Source of the DNA: a virus
IMG/VR virus record: IMGVR_UViG_3300032462_000002
Coordinates: 1-64,000 of that record
DNA: 64,000 bases
Reading direction: 5' to 3' (one strand)
Position 1 is the stretch's first letter, and every line of letters starts with the position of its first letter. The notes beneath the pieces are model-generated. The model was given only the letters and a program-made list of their open reading frames with translations, was not told where the DNA came from and did no database searches. Of the stretch, positions 33,901 through 42,819 are shown one piece after another. A program made the position numbers and the translations under genes.

Positions 33901-34737
33901 ACTCGTATTGATACATTGCCGGGTGCTGAAAACTTAGGCGAAATTGACGATGCTGTTTACTTCAGAAACAAGTTGTTGACCAGTTTGAATTTCCCGAAGA
34001 ACTACTTCAACAATGAAGACCCAGGTGCAACCAGAATTACTCTGTCTACTCAAGATGTTAAGTTCGCTCGCATGATTGAGCGGCTACAGAGTCACTTCGA
34101 GGATGGAATCCTGGATATGGCAGAGAGACACTTACATTTGCGAGGTTATCCTGAAGAAAGTTATCAAGACCTAAAGATCAAGATGACGGCTCCTTCGGAT
34201 TGGCGAGAGCTTTCTCGTGCAGAAGTGGTAACGGCCCGCTATACTAATGCTGGTACATTAAAGAGTGGTCAGCTTATGGCTGACTATGATATTGTCACCA
34301 AGATATTAAAGTTTTCCGATGACGAAGCTGATGAAATGCTGGCTCGTTTGAAGTTGCAAAAATTGGAAGACCTCAAACTACAAGTATTGGCGCAGAATCC
34401 ACAACTATTGGGTGTGGGCATTCCTGGGGCTGATGCGGGTGGCGGTCAAGGAGAACTTGGAACCGAACCAGGTGGACCGGGCATGTCGCCTGACCCGATG
34501 GCGGGTGGTGATCCTATGGCAGCAGCAGGCGGTGGAGCAGGCGCTCCTCCACCAACGGCAACGGCTTCTGGGGCAGATGAAACACCCGATGCTGATCCCG
34601 GCTCAAAAGCACCTGAAGGTGCGAACATTCCAGAGCCAGATGGAGAAGACATCAAGAAGTATGATCTTGAGATTCAAGACTACGAGGCCGAGCAGGACCG
34701 AGAAGATATTGACTACAGCGTAGGTGACGAGGGTTAA
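30955..34737 (+). CDS. Portal protein (gp20-like) interrupted by two inteins
   Basis: The 1260-residue precursor holds two inteins. Removing residues 99-326 and 498-911 leaves a portal of about 618 residues, close to T4 gp20 (524) plus a longer C-terminus. Portal identity comes from the DEA/CQKDEDGN region, the conserved TRAPERRVFYIDVGQLPPFK segment, the NYFNNEDPGATRITLSTQDV block and the helical C-terminus. The portal forms the dodecameric head entry ring for DNA. Low-complexity Gly/Pro/Ala sequence fills the last 150 residues. An AGAGAGGG leader precedes the ATG. Confidence 0.93.
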   Translation: MPLWSDFFKLFTYATEKDPLSARKDPKNFGTAGISQPEALGTDFQSGGGPGGQTSYRQTNDMIDTTTLSNRSMRYKEYERLRNVPEIEMAMTVFADEACVAGDTPITTPFGVTTIKELAEKRADERFLVYCYDFIKRDYTLGWAFAPRLVKKAKTLTIILDNGTKYTATLDHLVLKKNGEWIETGELQFGDELMPFYRLSAASDLKHKQFPRLFSFAKGWISERQFIDDWKTGKSNPDYEKVNRVIRMVGGGLTTRQIANKLNFDWATIDAWVKKEGFTPKEIRTLYKHEDRRRVVGIEEGPEQDVYDISVEGHKCFATDSVILHNCQKDEDGNIFKVITANDEIREEVEFLLLHRKMLNMNRQGWTWFKNLCISGDWFVEMVINPDNPKEGIYRAMPLPPETMYRIETVKGKMIEYQQSKEGPDYQAIIRGPVTGQNEMELNQTTAIRFAPSQVVHFRIGDDRKTFFPYGQSLIEPARGPAHSLRLMEDAMVVYRLCLVGDSRVRTEDSYKLIRNLKVGDCVWSLTPKGIIPAKVSWFVNNGIQDILKVRTKHVELRGTKTHPVLVNRTGVVQYVDMQDLQIGKDRLLLVDNDANQQVEIPFFESEPWAKLSKEQLFTFRKKQYKNKSNLLRECHNFGRAKQFLYCKNKALPLSKAEKICEVFGLDSSKLIQVNKNQRNEERISLPYIVDEEFARLFGFLCGDGNIHNGSQLSFSAGTDKTINEVYRAKLENYFGKVRFETDKRSLTGCGKHVVDSTFACSLMTRMGYINNHDCNRIPKWVFTAPKNIRRAFIEGLSDADGCERHTNKGTWFSTIELCNEELVRDIKELWSSIGLSSGHLKTRHRKGGHEIEIGRVMPPTTSYSVTISDVLLPEEENIISIEEDGKEEVFDITVDNEYHNFIVNGCCTHNTRAPERRVFYIDVGQLPPFKAEAFIDRLKDQFRKRKITSGRGAPGANSVEERWQPPAQDEDYWLPIRPNSLTRIDTLPGAENLGEIDDAVYFRNKLLTSLNFPKNYFNNEDPGATRITLSTQDVKFARMIERLQSHFEDGILDMAERHLHLRGYPEESYQDLKIKMTAPSDWRELSRAEVVTARYTNAGTLKSGQLMADYDIVTKILKFSDDEADEMLARLKLQKLEDLKLQVLAQNPQLLGVGIPGADAGGGQGELGTEPGGPGMSPDPMAGGDPMAAAGGGAGAPPPTATASGADETPDADPGSKAPEGANIPEPDGEDIKKYDLEIQDYEAEQDREDIDYSVGDEG
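31249..31932 (+). mobile_element. Intein 1 in the portal gene (228 residues, HTH insert)
   Basis: The intein starts at Cys 99 (CVAGDTPITTPFG, block A) and ends at Asn 326 (VILHN), with Cys 327 as the first downstream extein residue. The last splicing block VYDISVEGHKCFATDS is present. There is no LAGLIDADG endonuclease; instead the middle holds a helix-turn-helix-like segment (TTRQIANKLNFDWATIDAWV). It is a mini-intein with a DNA-binding-like insert. Confidence 0.9.
32446..33687 (+). mobile_element. Intein 2 in the portal gene (414 residues, LAGLIDADG)
   Basis: The intein starts at Cys 498 (CLVGDSRVRTED) and ends at Asn 911 (CCTHN), with Thr 912 following. A homing endonuclease lies inside: RLFGFLCGDGNI and AFIEGLSDADGCE are the two LAGLIDADG-type helices. 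Splicing block VFDITVDNEYHNFIVNGC is intact. It interrupts the portal just before the conserved TRAPERR motif. Confidence 0.92.
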
Positions 34738-34988
34738 TGACAGGAATTACACAATTTCCCACGTTGGCAATAAAAAACCGGCAATTGGTGGAGCAATCCA
34801 CCAACGCCGGATGTTTTCATTGTTTGAAGATTTTCAATGTAACGGAAATCAAAAATTACACCGACAATGACAAAACTGTGATCTGTCCCCTTTGCGGGGT
34901 GGACTCAGTTGTTGGCGATATGTGCGGCTTTGAGCTTTCTGAGGAAATCCTCAAGACCGCTCATCAATTCTGGTACACCAAGCGTTAG
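34737..34988 (+). CDS. Small zinc-ribbon protein
   Basis: The protein has 83 residues coupled to the portal by TAATG. Two Cys pairs (C26-x-x-C29 in GCFHCL and C51-x-x-C54 in VICPLCGVDS) form a zinc ribbon. A helical C-terminus follows. It resembles small cytoplasmic zinc-ribbon proteins found in bacteria and phages. Its role is unknown. Confidence 0.75.
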   Translation: MTGITQFPTLAIKNRQLVEQSTNAGCFHCLKIFNVTEIKNYTDNDKTVICPLCGVDSVVGDMCGFELSEEILKTAHQFWYTKR

Positions 34989-35902
34989 TCTTGGTCTTCT
35001 TGTCTATCAAAGAAGTATTGTCGGATGTCGTCGTGCATCCCAAACTTATCTGAAGACCATTCGTAGACATCGTTGACTAGCTTGATGTCGGCATTTGGGT
35101 TGTAGTCGTAGTTGAGAATAATGTCATGACGATCCATATACTTGCGATTCTTCAGGGAGCCGTGCCACAAATGAGAAATGTCCACGGGGATATAATCCAG
35201 GGTTGGTTTTTTGGCTCGCAATCCTTCGCACCATTTCATTAAGTCTACTTTCATATGATCGTTGAATTTACTAGCAAATCCGTGGATGTCCCACGAATCC
35301 AAGTAACAATCAACGAAAAATGTATCGCCACTTCCAACGATATTACGGTCGTACAGACCGCCTAATTCTTTGAATGTGTCACGACGAGCGGCCCAGGCGA
35401 ATCCTGGAACTGAAAAATTCAGTTCTCGATTACGGCGGCGTTGCAACCAATTGCGGTGAATCTTCCATTGCCATGCAACACTTTGCAAGTTTGGAATTTT
35501 GCTACCGTCATAGTTCAACATGCCTTTGGGCATGTAATACACTTTCTTGAATAGCTGAATCACATCAGCCGTTTTAAGTTTGTCGCAGGCTTGCTGCGCC
35601 CAATCTTCTGAATGGAAAAGCACATCGCAATCAATCCAAGCATAGTATTTGCAATCATCAGGCAATTTGGTAACACCATAGTTTATTAGGCGTTCCTTTT
35701 GCCACATGATACTATCGCTACGCAACCGATGGACATCCTGGCCATCTGGAATGTAGAAAGGACCGCCGTTGAAAGCACACTCAACGGTGATAAGTCTCAC
35801 TCCTTGCCGCTTTAATTGCTCGGCAAAAATGAAGTAGTTACTTAATAAAGATGTGAACCCGGCAGGGTTAAAAAACACAGTGATGACGCATAGTTCGTCC
35901 AT
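34985..35902 (-). CDS. GT-A-type glycosyltransferase
   Basis: The protein has 305 residues. It carries YYAWIDCDVLFHSEDW (metal-binding D-C-D), FSVPGFAWAARRDTFKELGG and IVGSGDTFFVDCYL (acceptor side), and HLWHGSLKNRKYMDR near the end, a layout known from GT-A enzymes in glycan loci and phage genomes. It overlaps the zinc-ribbon gene by 4 bp. It might glycosylate a host surface or capsid protein; the donor cannot be read. Confidence 0.75.
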   Translation of the reverse strand: MDELCVITVFFNPAGFTSLLSNYFIFAEQLKRQGVRLITVECAFNGGPFYIPDGQDVHRLRSDSIMWQKERLINYGVTKLPDDCKYYAWIDCDVLFHSEDWAQQACDKLKTADVIQLFKKVYYMPKGMLNYDGSKIPNLQSVAWQWKIHRNWLQRRRNRELNFSVPGFAWAARRDTFKELGGLYDRNIVGSGDTFFVDCYLDSWDIHGFASKFNDHMKVDLMKWCEGLRAKKPTLDYIPVDISHLWHGSLKNRKYMDRHDIILNYDYNPNADIKLVNDVYEWSSDKFGMHDDIRQYFFDRQEDQD

Positions 35903-35980
35903 TGAAGCTCCTTCTTGTTACAACGGGACTGATGACATCCTTATGTATTCAAAAAGATCAACAATTATTTGTTATGTGTT

Positions 35981-36382
35981 TTAACCAATTGGATTGTGGA
36001 AAGAATCTGCTGAATTTGTAGCCAATACATCGGTCCCGTGATTCTTAACATCATCGGGAGACACGTCGGCCAAGCCTTTGGAAATTACCCTGCGACCTTT
36101 TGTGGCCGCTTTTCGCATATCTCTTTTGAAATTTCCATCTTTGAAACTATCTAATCCATGTTGTTGAAGTATTGACTTGAGTTCAGGCATTACTTCAGAC
36201 ATACGGTTAAGAAATTGAGCAGCGGCCTGACTGTTCTTGGACATCACAATCTCGAACGCTTGTATGGCAGCAGTTAGAGCCTTCTCAGAGTCAGCATCTA
36301 AGCTGGATTTACCAAGCATATTGGTTCCAACATCGTAGGCTGCTAACTCTTTTAGACTCACATAGTCGTTAAATGTTTTCAT
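35981..36382 (-). CDS. Hypothetical protein with capsid-targeting-like leader
   Basis: The protein has 133 residues. It starts MKTFNDYVSLKELAAYD, which matches the T4 internal-protein leader MKTYQEF at several positions. The rest is helical, with KAATKGRRVISKGLADV a basic patch. It sits in the head region next to the portal operon. It may be an internal head protein. A longer start at 36412 exists but the leader match favours 36382. Confidence 0.65.
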   Translation of the reverse strand: MKTFNDYVSLKELAAYDVGTNMLGKSSLDADSEKALTAAIQAFEIVMSKNSQAAAQFLNRMSEVMPELKSILQQHGLDSFKDGNFKRDMRKAATKGRRVISKGLADVSPDDVKNHGTDVLATNSADSFHNPIG

Positions 36383-36550
36383 TTTGATCCCCATTTTTAT
36401 TGTTCCCTGCATACCTATCTACTAGGTGACGAGGGATTTTACGAATTACGGTGTAAAATTTGAATCAGAGTTAATACATAACCTCATCACTAGCAGCAGA
36501 AGCAGTTGCCGATGACTGAATCCAACAACAGCACAGGGAGTCAATTGATT

Positions 36551-38455
36551 ATGAAAAGAAAACTAATCAGCTTCGATGCGTTTAAGAAAATCGAAGAAGC
36601 ATCACTTACAAACGCCCAGGAAGAGTTAATCGGGGCAGAAGAAGTGTTGGCAAAAACCTTGGGTGTAGATGACTTGAAGTTATTCACCTTCGGGGAATCC
36701 GACGTTACATACCAAGCACCGGACGGAAGTTTCGTACATGCCAGCTACAAGTTAGAAAAGGACCAATTGGTCCTTGAGAATCTTGAACAATTGGTTATTG
36801 AAGAGGAAAGCGAGAAGAAAAATGCCCGCCAAACCCTAGTCAATATGGTAGATTCGCTACTTGAGAACAACGAAGCAAAGGCAGGCCAGCAATTTGAGGC
36901 TTATCTTTCCATGCCGTTTGTTCGTAGAGAATTGCTAGTCAGCGAAGGGTTTAAGGTCACTGTTTCCAAGCCTACTGGCAGTAACTCACCGCTCAAAAAC
37001 AAAAAGCAGAGTCGTTCTTTGGTCGCAAAGCGTACTCGCTCCCGCAATAAGACCCTCTCCCGTATTTCCAAGAGCCAGAAAGAACAACTCGGTCGCAAGC
37101 GTACTTCCGCTTCTAAGCAACTAGGTGGTTCTAACAATCCACGTTGGCGTACATACGCTCGCAAAGTCAAGCCGAACACCATCAAAGAATGGTCGATGAT
37201 GTGCGAGAACGTCATGAGCTATTTGGACTACAAAGAATTTGGCCCTGTTATGTCTGAATCCATGATTCAGACAGACGACAGAGGTAACGTAACTGGTGTT
37301 GCAATGCAAACCATCCAGAAGCGTAATGAAGGCAAGATTTTGACCTTCAATTGGAAGACTATGGATCATGAGATCAAAGTTCTCCGTGGAAATGTCAAGA
37401 AGCTGTCAGAAGACCAGACCTTCATTAAGGCCATGACCGATCTGAAGCGATACAACAACATTTCTGACAACTCTTCACTCGAAGAAACACTAGAAGCTAT
37501 TGTCAGCCGTTGGCCAGATGTTCTTTACATCACCGAAGGCGAATTGGCAGAGCAAATTTCAACAGCGTTGGAGACAGCCAATGTCACCAACTATGACGAC
37601 AATATGTGTTCTTTCATGGCTGAAGCAATTCTTCGCACAGCACACAATGCTTTCACGGATCGTGTACGCAAAATCGGCTCCCTGGCTGGCAGCACAAACG
37701 ACCTGACTGCTGAGTGCAAGACCTGTGAGGATTCCTACAAAGAATTCAAGACTGTTGCTGACAAGTTCTACACCCAGCTAGACGAGTCTGACTCGGCTGA
37801 CCTGAGAGTATTTGCTGACTTGTTCAAGGCTCTCCACGAAGTCCACCGTGTTGCCGCCGAAACTGGTGATGAAGCAACCAAGGCTGAAGTTGAGAACTAC
37901 ATGCAGGAATGTGCTGCTGTTCTGAACCGTGAAACTCAAGTTGATCTAAGTCTTGCAGAGGCTATTGCCAATTATCTGCACGATCTAGTTGAAGCTAATG
38001 TTTCTGGTGCGGAAGCAACATGGAACGTTTCCAACAGTGATGTACATAGCACAATCAATGGCGATCACCCAAGAACATCTTGGAACGCCAAGCAAACTGA
38101 CGCAGTTCCTTCCAAGTATACCGGCGACTACGGCGACGAAGCCCCGGTATCTGACGGCAAGAGCTACAAGAATGGATTAGCAGATGAAATGCGAAATCGT
38201 TCGTGGAGCAACATTGGCGGTGCAGACACTTGGCCAGACATGAAGAACCCATATGTACCGAAGCCTTTCGGCGATTACAAGATGAAAGAAAAGTCGGCAG
38301 TTGATGATGGCGAAAGTGATTGGAGCCGTTGGCAGTCTGGCGACACATGGCCGAACTTGAAGAACCCGTATGTGCCTGACTCCCCTTGGGACAAGAGCAA
38401 ATACAAGATGAAGTCCGACAACCTAGTTGTCGATAAAGGCGAAACCAAGGTCTAA
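36551..38455 (+). CDS. Head-associated core protein with targeting-like N-terminus
   Basis: The protein has 634 residues and sits directly before the prohead protease. It begins MKRKLISFDAFKKIEEASL, with IEE-A resembling a T4 gp21 cleavage site. A basic patch (SRSLVAKRTRSRNKTLSRIS) at about 160-215 follows, then a mostly helical body. The C-terminus has two similar repeats (TWPDMKNPYVPKPF and TWPNLKNPYVPDSPW). The best guess is an internal prohead core protein that is cut during maturation. The ATG at 36551 has a GGGAG leader. Confidence 0.7.
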   Translation: MKRKLISFDAFKKIEEASLTNAQEELIGAEEVLAKTLGVDDLKLFTFGESDVTYQAPDGSFVHASYKLEKDQLVLENLEQLVIEEESEKKNARQTLVNMVDSLLENNEAKAGQQFEAYLSMPFVRRELLVSEGFKVTVSKPTGSNSPLKNKKQSRSLVAKRTRSRNKTLSRISKSQKEQLGRKRTSASKQLGGSNNPRWRTYARKVKPNTIKEWSMMCENVMSYLDYKEFGPVMSESMIQTDDRGNVTGVAMQTIQKRNEGKILTFNWKTMDHEIKVLRGNVKKLSEDQTFIKAMTDLKRYNNISDNSSLEETLEAIVSRWPDVLYITEGELAEQISTALETANVTNYDDNMCSFMAEAILRTAHNAFTDRVRKIGSLAGSTNDLTAECKTCEDSYKEFKTVADKFYTQLDESDSADLRVFADLFKALHEVHRVAAETGDEATKAEVENYMQECAAVLNRETQVDLSLAEAIANYLHDLVEANVSGAEATWNVSNSDVHSTINGDHPRTSWNAKQTDAVPSKYTGDYGDEAPVSDGKSYKNGLADEMRNRSWSNIGGADTWPDMKNPYVPKPFGDYKMKEKSAVDDGESDWSRWQSGDTWPNLKNPYVPDSPWDKSKYKMKSDNLVVDKGETKV

Positions 38456-38476
38456 CACACAAAAAGGAGTGCGTCA

Positions 38477-39157
38477 ATGGATGAAAGATTAAGTCTATTC
38501 GTTGACTGCTGTGACAATGGCGGGTTTGTCTTGAATTTGAATGAGTCAGCTACCGACAAGGGGCTGACTAAGTTCAAAGGCAAGTTTCAAGAGGCCGAGG
38601 CAGTTAACAAAAACAAAAGAATTTACCCCTTTGGTGTTCTCGATGAGAACGTCAAGAAATTGGTTCCCATCGTAGAAGCCCGTGGGCTGGTGGGAGAATT
38701 AGATCACCCGACAGATTCGATCATTCACTTTGAGAAATGTTCTCACGTCATCACTAAGTTGTGGTGGGAGGGAAACAATCTTATGGGTGAAGGAGAAATT
38801 CTGAATACACCGCACGGCAGAATACTGCGAAGTCTTTTGTCAGACGGGGTGAGAGTTGGTATTAGCAGCCGGGGCGTTGGCAACGGTCGCAGTGATGAGA
38901 ATGGCATTCTAGTTATTGGCGAAAGCTACAAACTGATTACCTTCGATGCTGTTGCTGATCCAAGCACCTACAACGCCTTTCAGGAGAAAGTCGTTGGAAA
39001 GAAAGAGAGTTATACACCAATCCCAAGTGATATTCACAAAAATGTGGCGAAAAATGAAGACAGCCGCATACATAAAGTAAATAAAGAAGCACTTATTGCT
39101 TGCTTGGGCGGTATCATTGAACAACAAACTAGCAATATCAAAGCGAGGTTAGGCTAA
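38477..39157 (+). CDS. Prohead maturation protease (gp21-like)
   Basis: The protein has 226 residues. The catalytic pair is H77 in GELDHPTDS and S130 or S131 in GISSRGVGN, as in the T4 gp21 (S80) family. The first 40 residues include NLNESATDKGLTKFKGKF, and the enzyme is expected to cut proheads at [LIV]-x-E sites. It sits between core and scaffold genes, the classic T4 order. The stop overlaps the scaffold ATG (TAATG). Confidence 0.93.
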   Translation: MDERLSLFVDCCDNGGFVLNLNESATDKGLTKFKGKFQEAEAVNKNKRIYPFGVLDENVKKLVPIVEARGLVGELDHPTDSIIHFEKCSHVITKLWWEGNNLMGEGEILNTPHGRILRSLLSDGVRVGISSRGVGNGRSDENGILVIGESYKLITFDAVADPSTYNAFQEKVVGKKESYTPIPSDIHKNVAKNEDSRIHKVNKEALIACLGGIIEQQTSNIKARLG

Positions 39158-40053
39158 TGGATAAGATTACAGAAGCACTAAAAAAGCTCTTACCCGAATC
39201 TGAGATTAACGAAGTCGCAGCCGCCGTCAAGGACATGCTAGAGCAGGCTAAGGTAAATCTCGAAACTGAGTACAATCAGAAACTTGAAGAAGCCTATGCC
39301 GAGCTTACTAGCGAGTTGGCGAATGCTGAAAAGACAGCAGAGAAAGGCTACGAAGAAGCATATGCCATTATTGGCGATCTTCGTAACCGTCTTGAACTTC
39401 AAGGCGAAGAGTACAAGTCAGCACTTGAGGAAGGATATGAAGAAGCATATCAGATGCTCAAGGGCGAACGAGACAAGAATCAGCAGCTAGAAGTCGAGAT
39501 GTACGAAGAGTACGACAAGAAACTGTCTGAGATGAAGGAATACATTGTCGATAAGGTTGACCAGTTCTTGCAATTCAAGGGCCAGGAAATCTACGAACAA
39601 GCCAAGCGGGACGTATTGAACGATCCTCGTATGGCCGAACACAAGGTTACTCTGGACAAGATCATTGATCTGACCAGCAACTACTTGTCAGATGATGATT
39701 TCGCATCAGTATCTTCCACAAAGTTGGAAGAAGTCAACAAGAGTGTTGAAGAGATGAAGGGACAGCTTCGCATTATGGAAGCTAGAAACATTCGTCTATC
39801 TACAGACAACACCAAATTGAACGAAGCCGTGCGTCAGTCTCAGGAACTCATTACAGAAAGCCGTAAGGCCATCAAGTCTGTAAAGAAGTCCGAGGTTGTT
39901 AACGAGCAGAAAGAAAGAACACAGAAAGTAACGAATGTAACGGGGAGAGGTAAGACATCCGATGATGGTGTAGTGATTTCGGAATACGCTGCACCCACAA
40001 ACAATGACGTGGATCAACTGTTGATCCTGTCGGGTTTGAAACAAGCTCAATAA
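39157..40053 (+). CDS. Head scaffolding protein (gp22-like)
   Basis: The protein has 298 residues, almost entirely charged coiled coil (EEAYAELTSELANAEKTAEK, EEGYEEAYQMLKGERDKNQQ). Near-identical GYEEAY segments suggest internal duplication. Position between protease and capsid genes matches T4 gene 22. It organises capsid assembly and is degraded or released during maturation. Confidence 0.88.
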   Translation: MDKITEALKKLLPESEINEVAAAVKDMLEQAKVNLETEYNQKLEEAYAELTSELANAEKTAEKGYEEAYAIIGDLRNRLELQGEEYKSALEEGYEEAYQMLKGERDKNQQLEVEMYEEYDKKLSEMKEYIVDKVDQFLQFKGQEIYEQAKRDVLNDPRMAEHKVTLDKIIDLTSNYLSDDDFASVSSTKLEEVNKSVEEMKGQLRIMEARNIRLSTDNTKLNEAVRQSQELITESRKAIKSVKKSEVVNEQKERTQKVTNVTGRGKTSDDGVVISEYAAPTNNDVDQLLILSGLKQAQ

Positions 40054-40094
40054 GGCTAACTCCAGCAATAACATAACCAGAGGACAACTCTAAT

Positions 40095-41531
40095 ATGAAC
40101 GCAAATTCTCGATTTTTGAACGAAGCTAAGGAGCTAGAATCTCGTTGGGGCAAGACCGGACTCCTCGAAGGTATTCAGGACCGTTACGTTCGCTCTGCCA
40201 CAGCAGTTCTACTCGAAAACCAGAGACTCATGAATGAAGTCTCGACCGACACTGGCGACATCGCACAGTTCAAGCGCATCAGCATTCCGCTGGTACGTCG
40301 TATTTACCCACAGTTGATCGCCAACAAGATTGTTAGCGTTCAACCATTGCTAGGCCCAACAGGTCTGGTGTATTACCTACGCTTCCGTTACAGCAGCAAC
40401 AAGGGTGGAACCCGTGGTGCTTCTAACAACGGTGGTTTCCCAGGTGATGACGCCAACTCGTTGATGCAGACCGCTGACGGTACTGCCAACCTGGACATTT
40501 TCTACACCCACCAGTTCATTCAGAACGAAGTAACTTCGACTGATTCTGGTACTGACGCTTCTGCTGTATTCACTCCTTTGGAGCATACACCAGTTTTGGC
40601 CGGTACTGTAACTGGTACGATTTTTGATGGCAGCACTGCTGTTCAGACATTCATCGTATCGTCCGGTGGTAGCTTCACCTTCACTGACATTGGCGCTCCT
40701 AGCGTTAAGGTCACAGCAGGTAGCTTGAACAATAACACTGGCGAACTCGCCATGACCTGGAACTCGGCTCCTGGCGCTAACCACGCTGTCATCAGCTATG
40801 AGTACAACATGGAGTGCCAGCAAGACCTCCCAGAAATCAACCTCGTGATCGAGTCGGAAGAAATTGCCGCCAAGACCCGTAAGTTGAAGGCTGTTTGGTC
40901 ATACGAAGCACAGCAAGACCTCCGCAGCCAGCACAATCTGGATGCAGAAGCCGAACTGACCGCTGTATTGGCTCAGGAAATTAACCTGGAAATAGATCGT
41001 GAAGTTTTGACCGACCTGCGTAACAACGCTGGTACTGTCACAGCTTGGGACTTCAATACTGCTCTTGGTGAAACCATCAAGGAAAAGTATGAATCTCTGT
41101 ATGTTAAGGTTGTTGAAGTTTCTAACGTCATCCACCGTAAGACCCTCCGTGGTGGTGCTAACTGGCTCGTAACTAGCCCTGAAGTTGCCTCGATCTTCGA
41201 GACAGCAACAGCAGGCTTCGCACCAGCACCTAGCGAAACATTTACTAGCAGCCTGGGCATCCAGTATGTTGGTACAGTGAACAATAGGTGGCGTCTGTAC
41301 AAAGACCCTCTGTTCCCATCCAACCAGATTTTGATGGGTTACAAGGGCGATAGCTACATGGATAGCGGTTACTTCTACTGCCCATACGTTCCGCTGACAC
41401 AGACACCTGTGGTCCTCGACCCAGAATCGTTCTGTCCTCGTAAGGGAATTTTGACGAGATATGGAAAAAAATTATTGCGTGAGGGTGCTAAATTCTACGC
41501 ACGCATGTCGATTGCGAATTTCGTGATCTAG
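40095..41531 (+). CDS. Major capsid protein (gp23-like)
   Basis: The protein has 478 residues. It matches the T4 gp23 plan: an N-terminal LLEG...LLENQ helix, VRRIYPQLIANKIVSVQPLL then GPTGLVYYLRF, a central insert domain (FTPLEHTPVLAGTVTGT), and the late conserved YKDPLFPSNQILMGYKGD then YCPYVPLTQTPVV segment. RFLNEAKEL near the start and RLMNEVSTD around residue 50 could be protease sites. It forms the hexamers of the head. A strong terminator follows. Confidence 0.95.
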   Translation: MNANSRFLNEAKELESRWGKTGLLEGIQDRYVRSATAVLLENQRLMNEVSTDTGDIAQFKRISIPLVRRIYPQLIANKIVSVQPLLGPTGLVYYLRFRYSSNKGGTRGASNNGGFPGDDANSLMQTADGTANLDIFYTHQFIQNEVTSTDSGTDASAVFTPLEHTPVLAGTVTGTIFDGSTAVQTFIVSSGGSFTFTDIGAPSVKVTAGSLNNNTGELAMTWNSAPGANHAVISYEYNMECQQDLPEINLVIESEEIAAKTRKLKAVWSYEAQQDLRSQHNLDAEAELTAVLAQEINLEIDREVLTDLRNNAGTVTAWDFNTALGETIKEKYESLYVKVVEVSNVIHRKTLRGGANWLVTSPEVASIFETATAGFAPAPSETFTSSLGIQYVGTVNNRWRLYKDPLFPSNQILMGYKGDSYMDSGYFYCPYVPLTQTPVVLDPESFCPRKGILTRYGKKLLREGAKFYARMSIANFVI

Positions 41532-41562
41532 TTTTTACGCTGCTATAAAAAGAAATCGTAAA

Positions 41563-41597
41563 AAAGAAACCTACCGACACTATGTCGGTAGGTTTCT
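41563..41597. terminator. Bidirectional terminator after the capsid gene
   Basis: A perfect 16-bp stem (AAGAAACCTACCGACA with its reverse complement) and CTA loop at 41563-41597, with A-rich sequence before and CTTATT after. It can stop capsid transcription and the convergent homing endonuclease gene, whose stop codon lies at its edge. Confidence 0.9.
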
Positions 41598-42775
41598 TAT
41601 TGGTTTTTACAAACGTAGCTGCGAAGAAGTGCTTCTTTCGTGTCCACGTTTAGCGACTTGAGGTAAACTTCGTCCCACACCAGGAACACCCCGCCCTCAT
41701 CCCTCGCAAGTTCCTTGCCTCGATTTTCCTTCGCTATATTGATCTCGTCTGTCCTCTTAAAACCCGGCTTCACTTCGACAAAGTAAAGTTTTTCGTCACC
41801 AATGTATTTGACTAGAAAATCTAGCACATATCTATGGGTTTTTCCCAGGTAGACATAATCAATCCCGAACGGCTCGAAATCATACCACTCGACTGATTGA
41901 TTTTCGCTTAGGTGGATGTGAGCGATCAATTCCAGATGCGATCTGAAATAAGGGTTCGTTTTCCTGCATTTGCCTGCCGGATGAGAAATCCATCCTGTTA
42001 TGTGTCCTTGATTCCATCGTCCTCCAGCCCACTTTCCCGACGTAATTAAGTCGATCATCGTTTTGCTTTGCTTCTGATTCCACTCTTCTGGCCTTGTAAT
42101 GCCTTTTGCCCAAGGATTTGCGTAGCTTTCAGCGAGCCATGTTGTGCAGTTCTGGCGTAGATAATCTTTCATTTCTGGTAGTTGGTTGTAGTGTTCAACT
42201 CCATATTTCTCCAGAGTGGTGATTGCTCCTTTAACTCGGACTTCAGGCAAGCTCAAAGGATTATCTACTCCATACCGTTCTTGACAAGTTTGTCGCATTT
42301 TCTCCTGGATTTTTTCAGATTGAAGAGGAAAGTCTACGCCATATTTTTCTTGCATAGCTTCATTAAGTCGCCGTATGCCTTCATCGGTTTTCATGATATG
42401 GTCGGCCCCATATCGCTTCACAGAAGTTTCCCGTCGTTTGTTGACAATTTTCTGCGTAGATTCCTCAGTACCGAACATCTTTTCAACCCGTTCAGCGATC
42501 TTTTCCGGTGTATTGATCGGCATGGCAGTGCCATATTTTGCGATATTGGTTTTCTCAATTTTATCTCGAACCTCTTTGCGATTAGCGGGGTTATTCGCTG
42601 CCATTTGACATGAACGGCAAATATGCTTGCCGCCATGTGCATCAGCATTCTTTTGAGCAACGCTGTATATTGGCGTAGACTCCGTTCCGCACAATTTGAA
42701 CCCGCCGTTACAATCGTACTTGATCCGCACCCGTTGTCCAGGTAGTAGATTCGCAGGAATCTTTTCGATGTACAT
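41597..42775 (-). CDS. Homing endonuclease with KYGV-type repeats and PD-(D/E)XK C-terminus
   Basis: The protein has 392 residues. After two Cys pairs (CNGGFKLC and CRSCQ) it carries five copies of a [KR]YG-[VAT] DNA-binding-like unit (KYGTAMPINTPEKI, RYGADHIMKTDEGI, KYGVDFPLQSEKI, RYGVDNPLSLPEV, KYGVEHYNQLPEM). The end shows a nuclease core YVLDFLVKYIGDEKLYFVEV then KPGF (D...E-V-K). This fits Vsr/Hef-like free-standing homing enzymes. It lies directly behind the capsid gene, a site that such elements often target. Confidence 0.82.
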   Translation of the reverse strand: MYIEKIPANLLPGQRVRIKYDCNGGFKLCGTESTPIYSVAQKNADAHGGKHICRSCQMAANNPANRKEVRDKIEKTNIAKYGTAMPINTPEKIAERVEKMFGTEESTQKIVNKRRETSVKRYGADHIMKTDEGIRRLNEAMQEKYGVDFPLQSEKIQEKMRQTCQERYGVDNPLSLPEVRVKGAITTLEKYGVEHYNQLPEMKDYLRQNCTTWLAESYANPWAKGITRPEEWNQKQSKTMIDLITSGKWAGGRWNQGHITGWISHPAGKCRKTNPYFRSHLELIAHIHLSENQSVEWYDFEPFGIDYVYLGKTHRYVLDFLVKYIGDEKLYFVEVKPGFKRTDEINIAKENRGKELARDEGGVFLVWDEVYLKSLNVDTKEALLRSYVCKNQ

Positions 42776-42819
42776 ATTTGCTCCTTGTACGGGTCAAAAA
42801 AGTTTTCAAAAATAAAATA

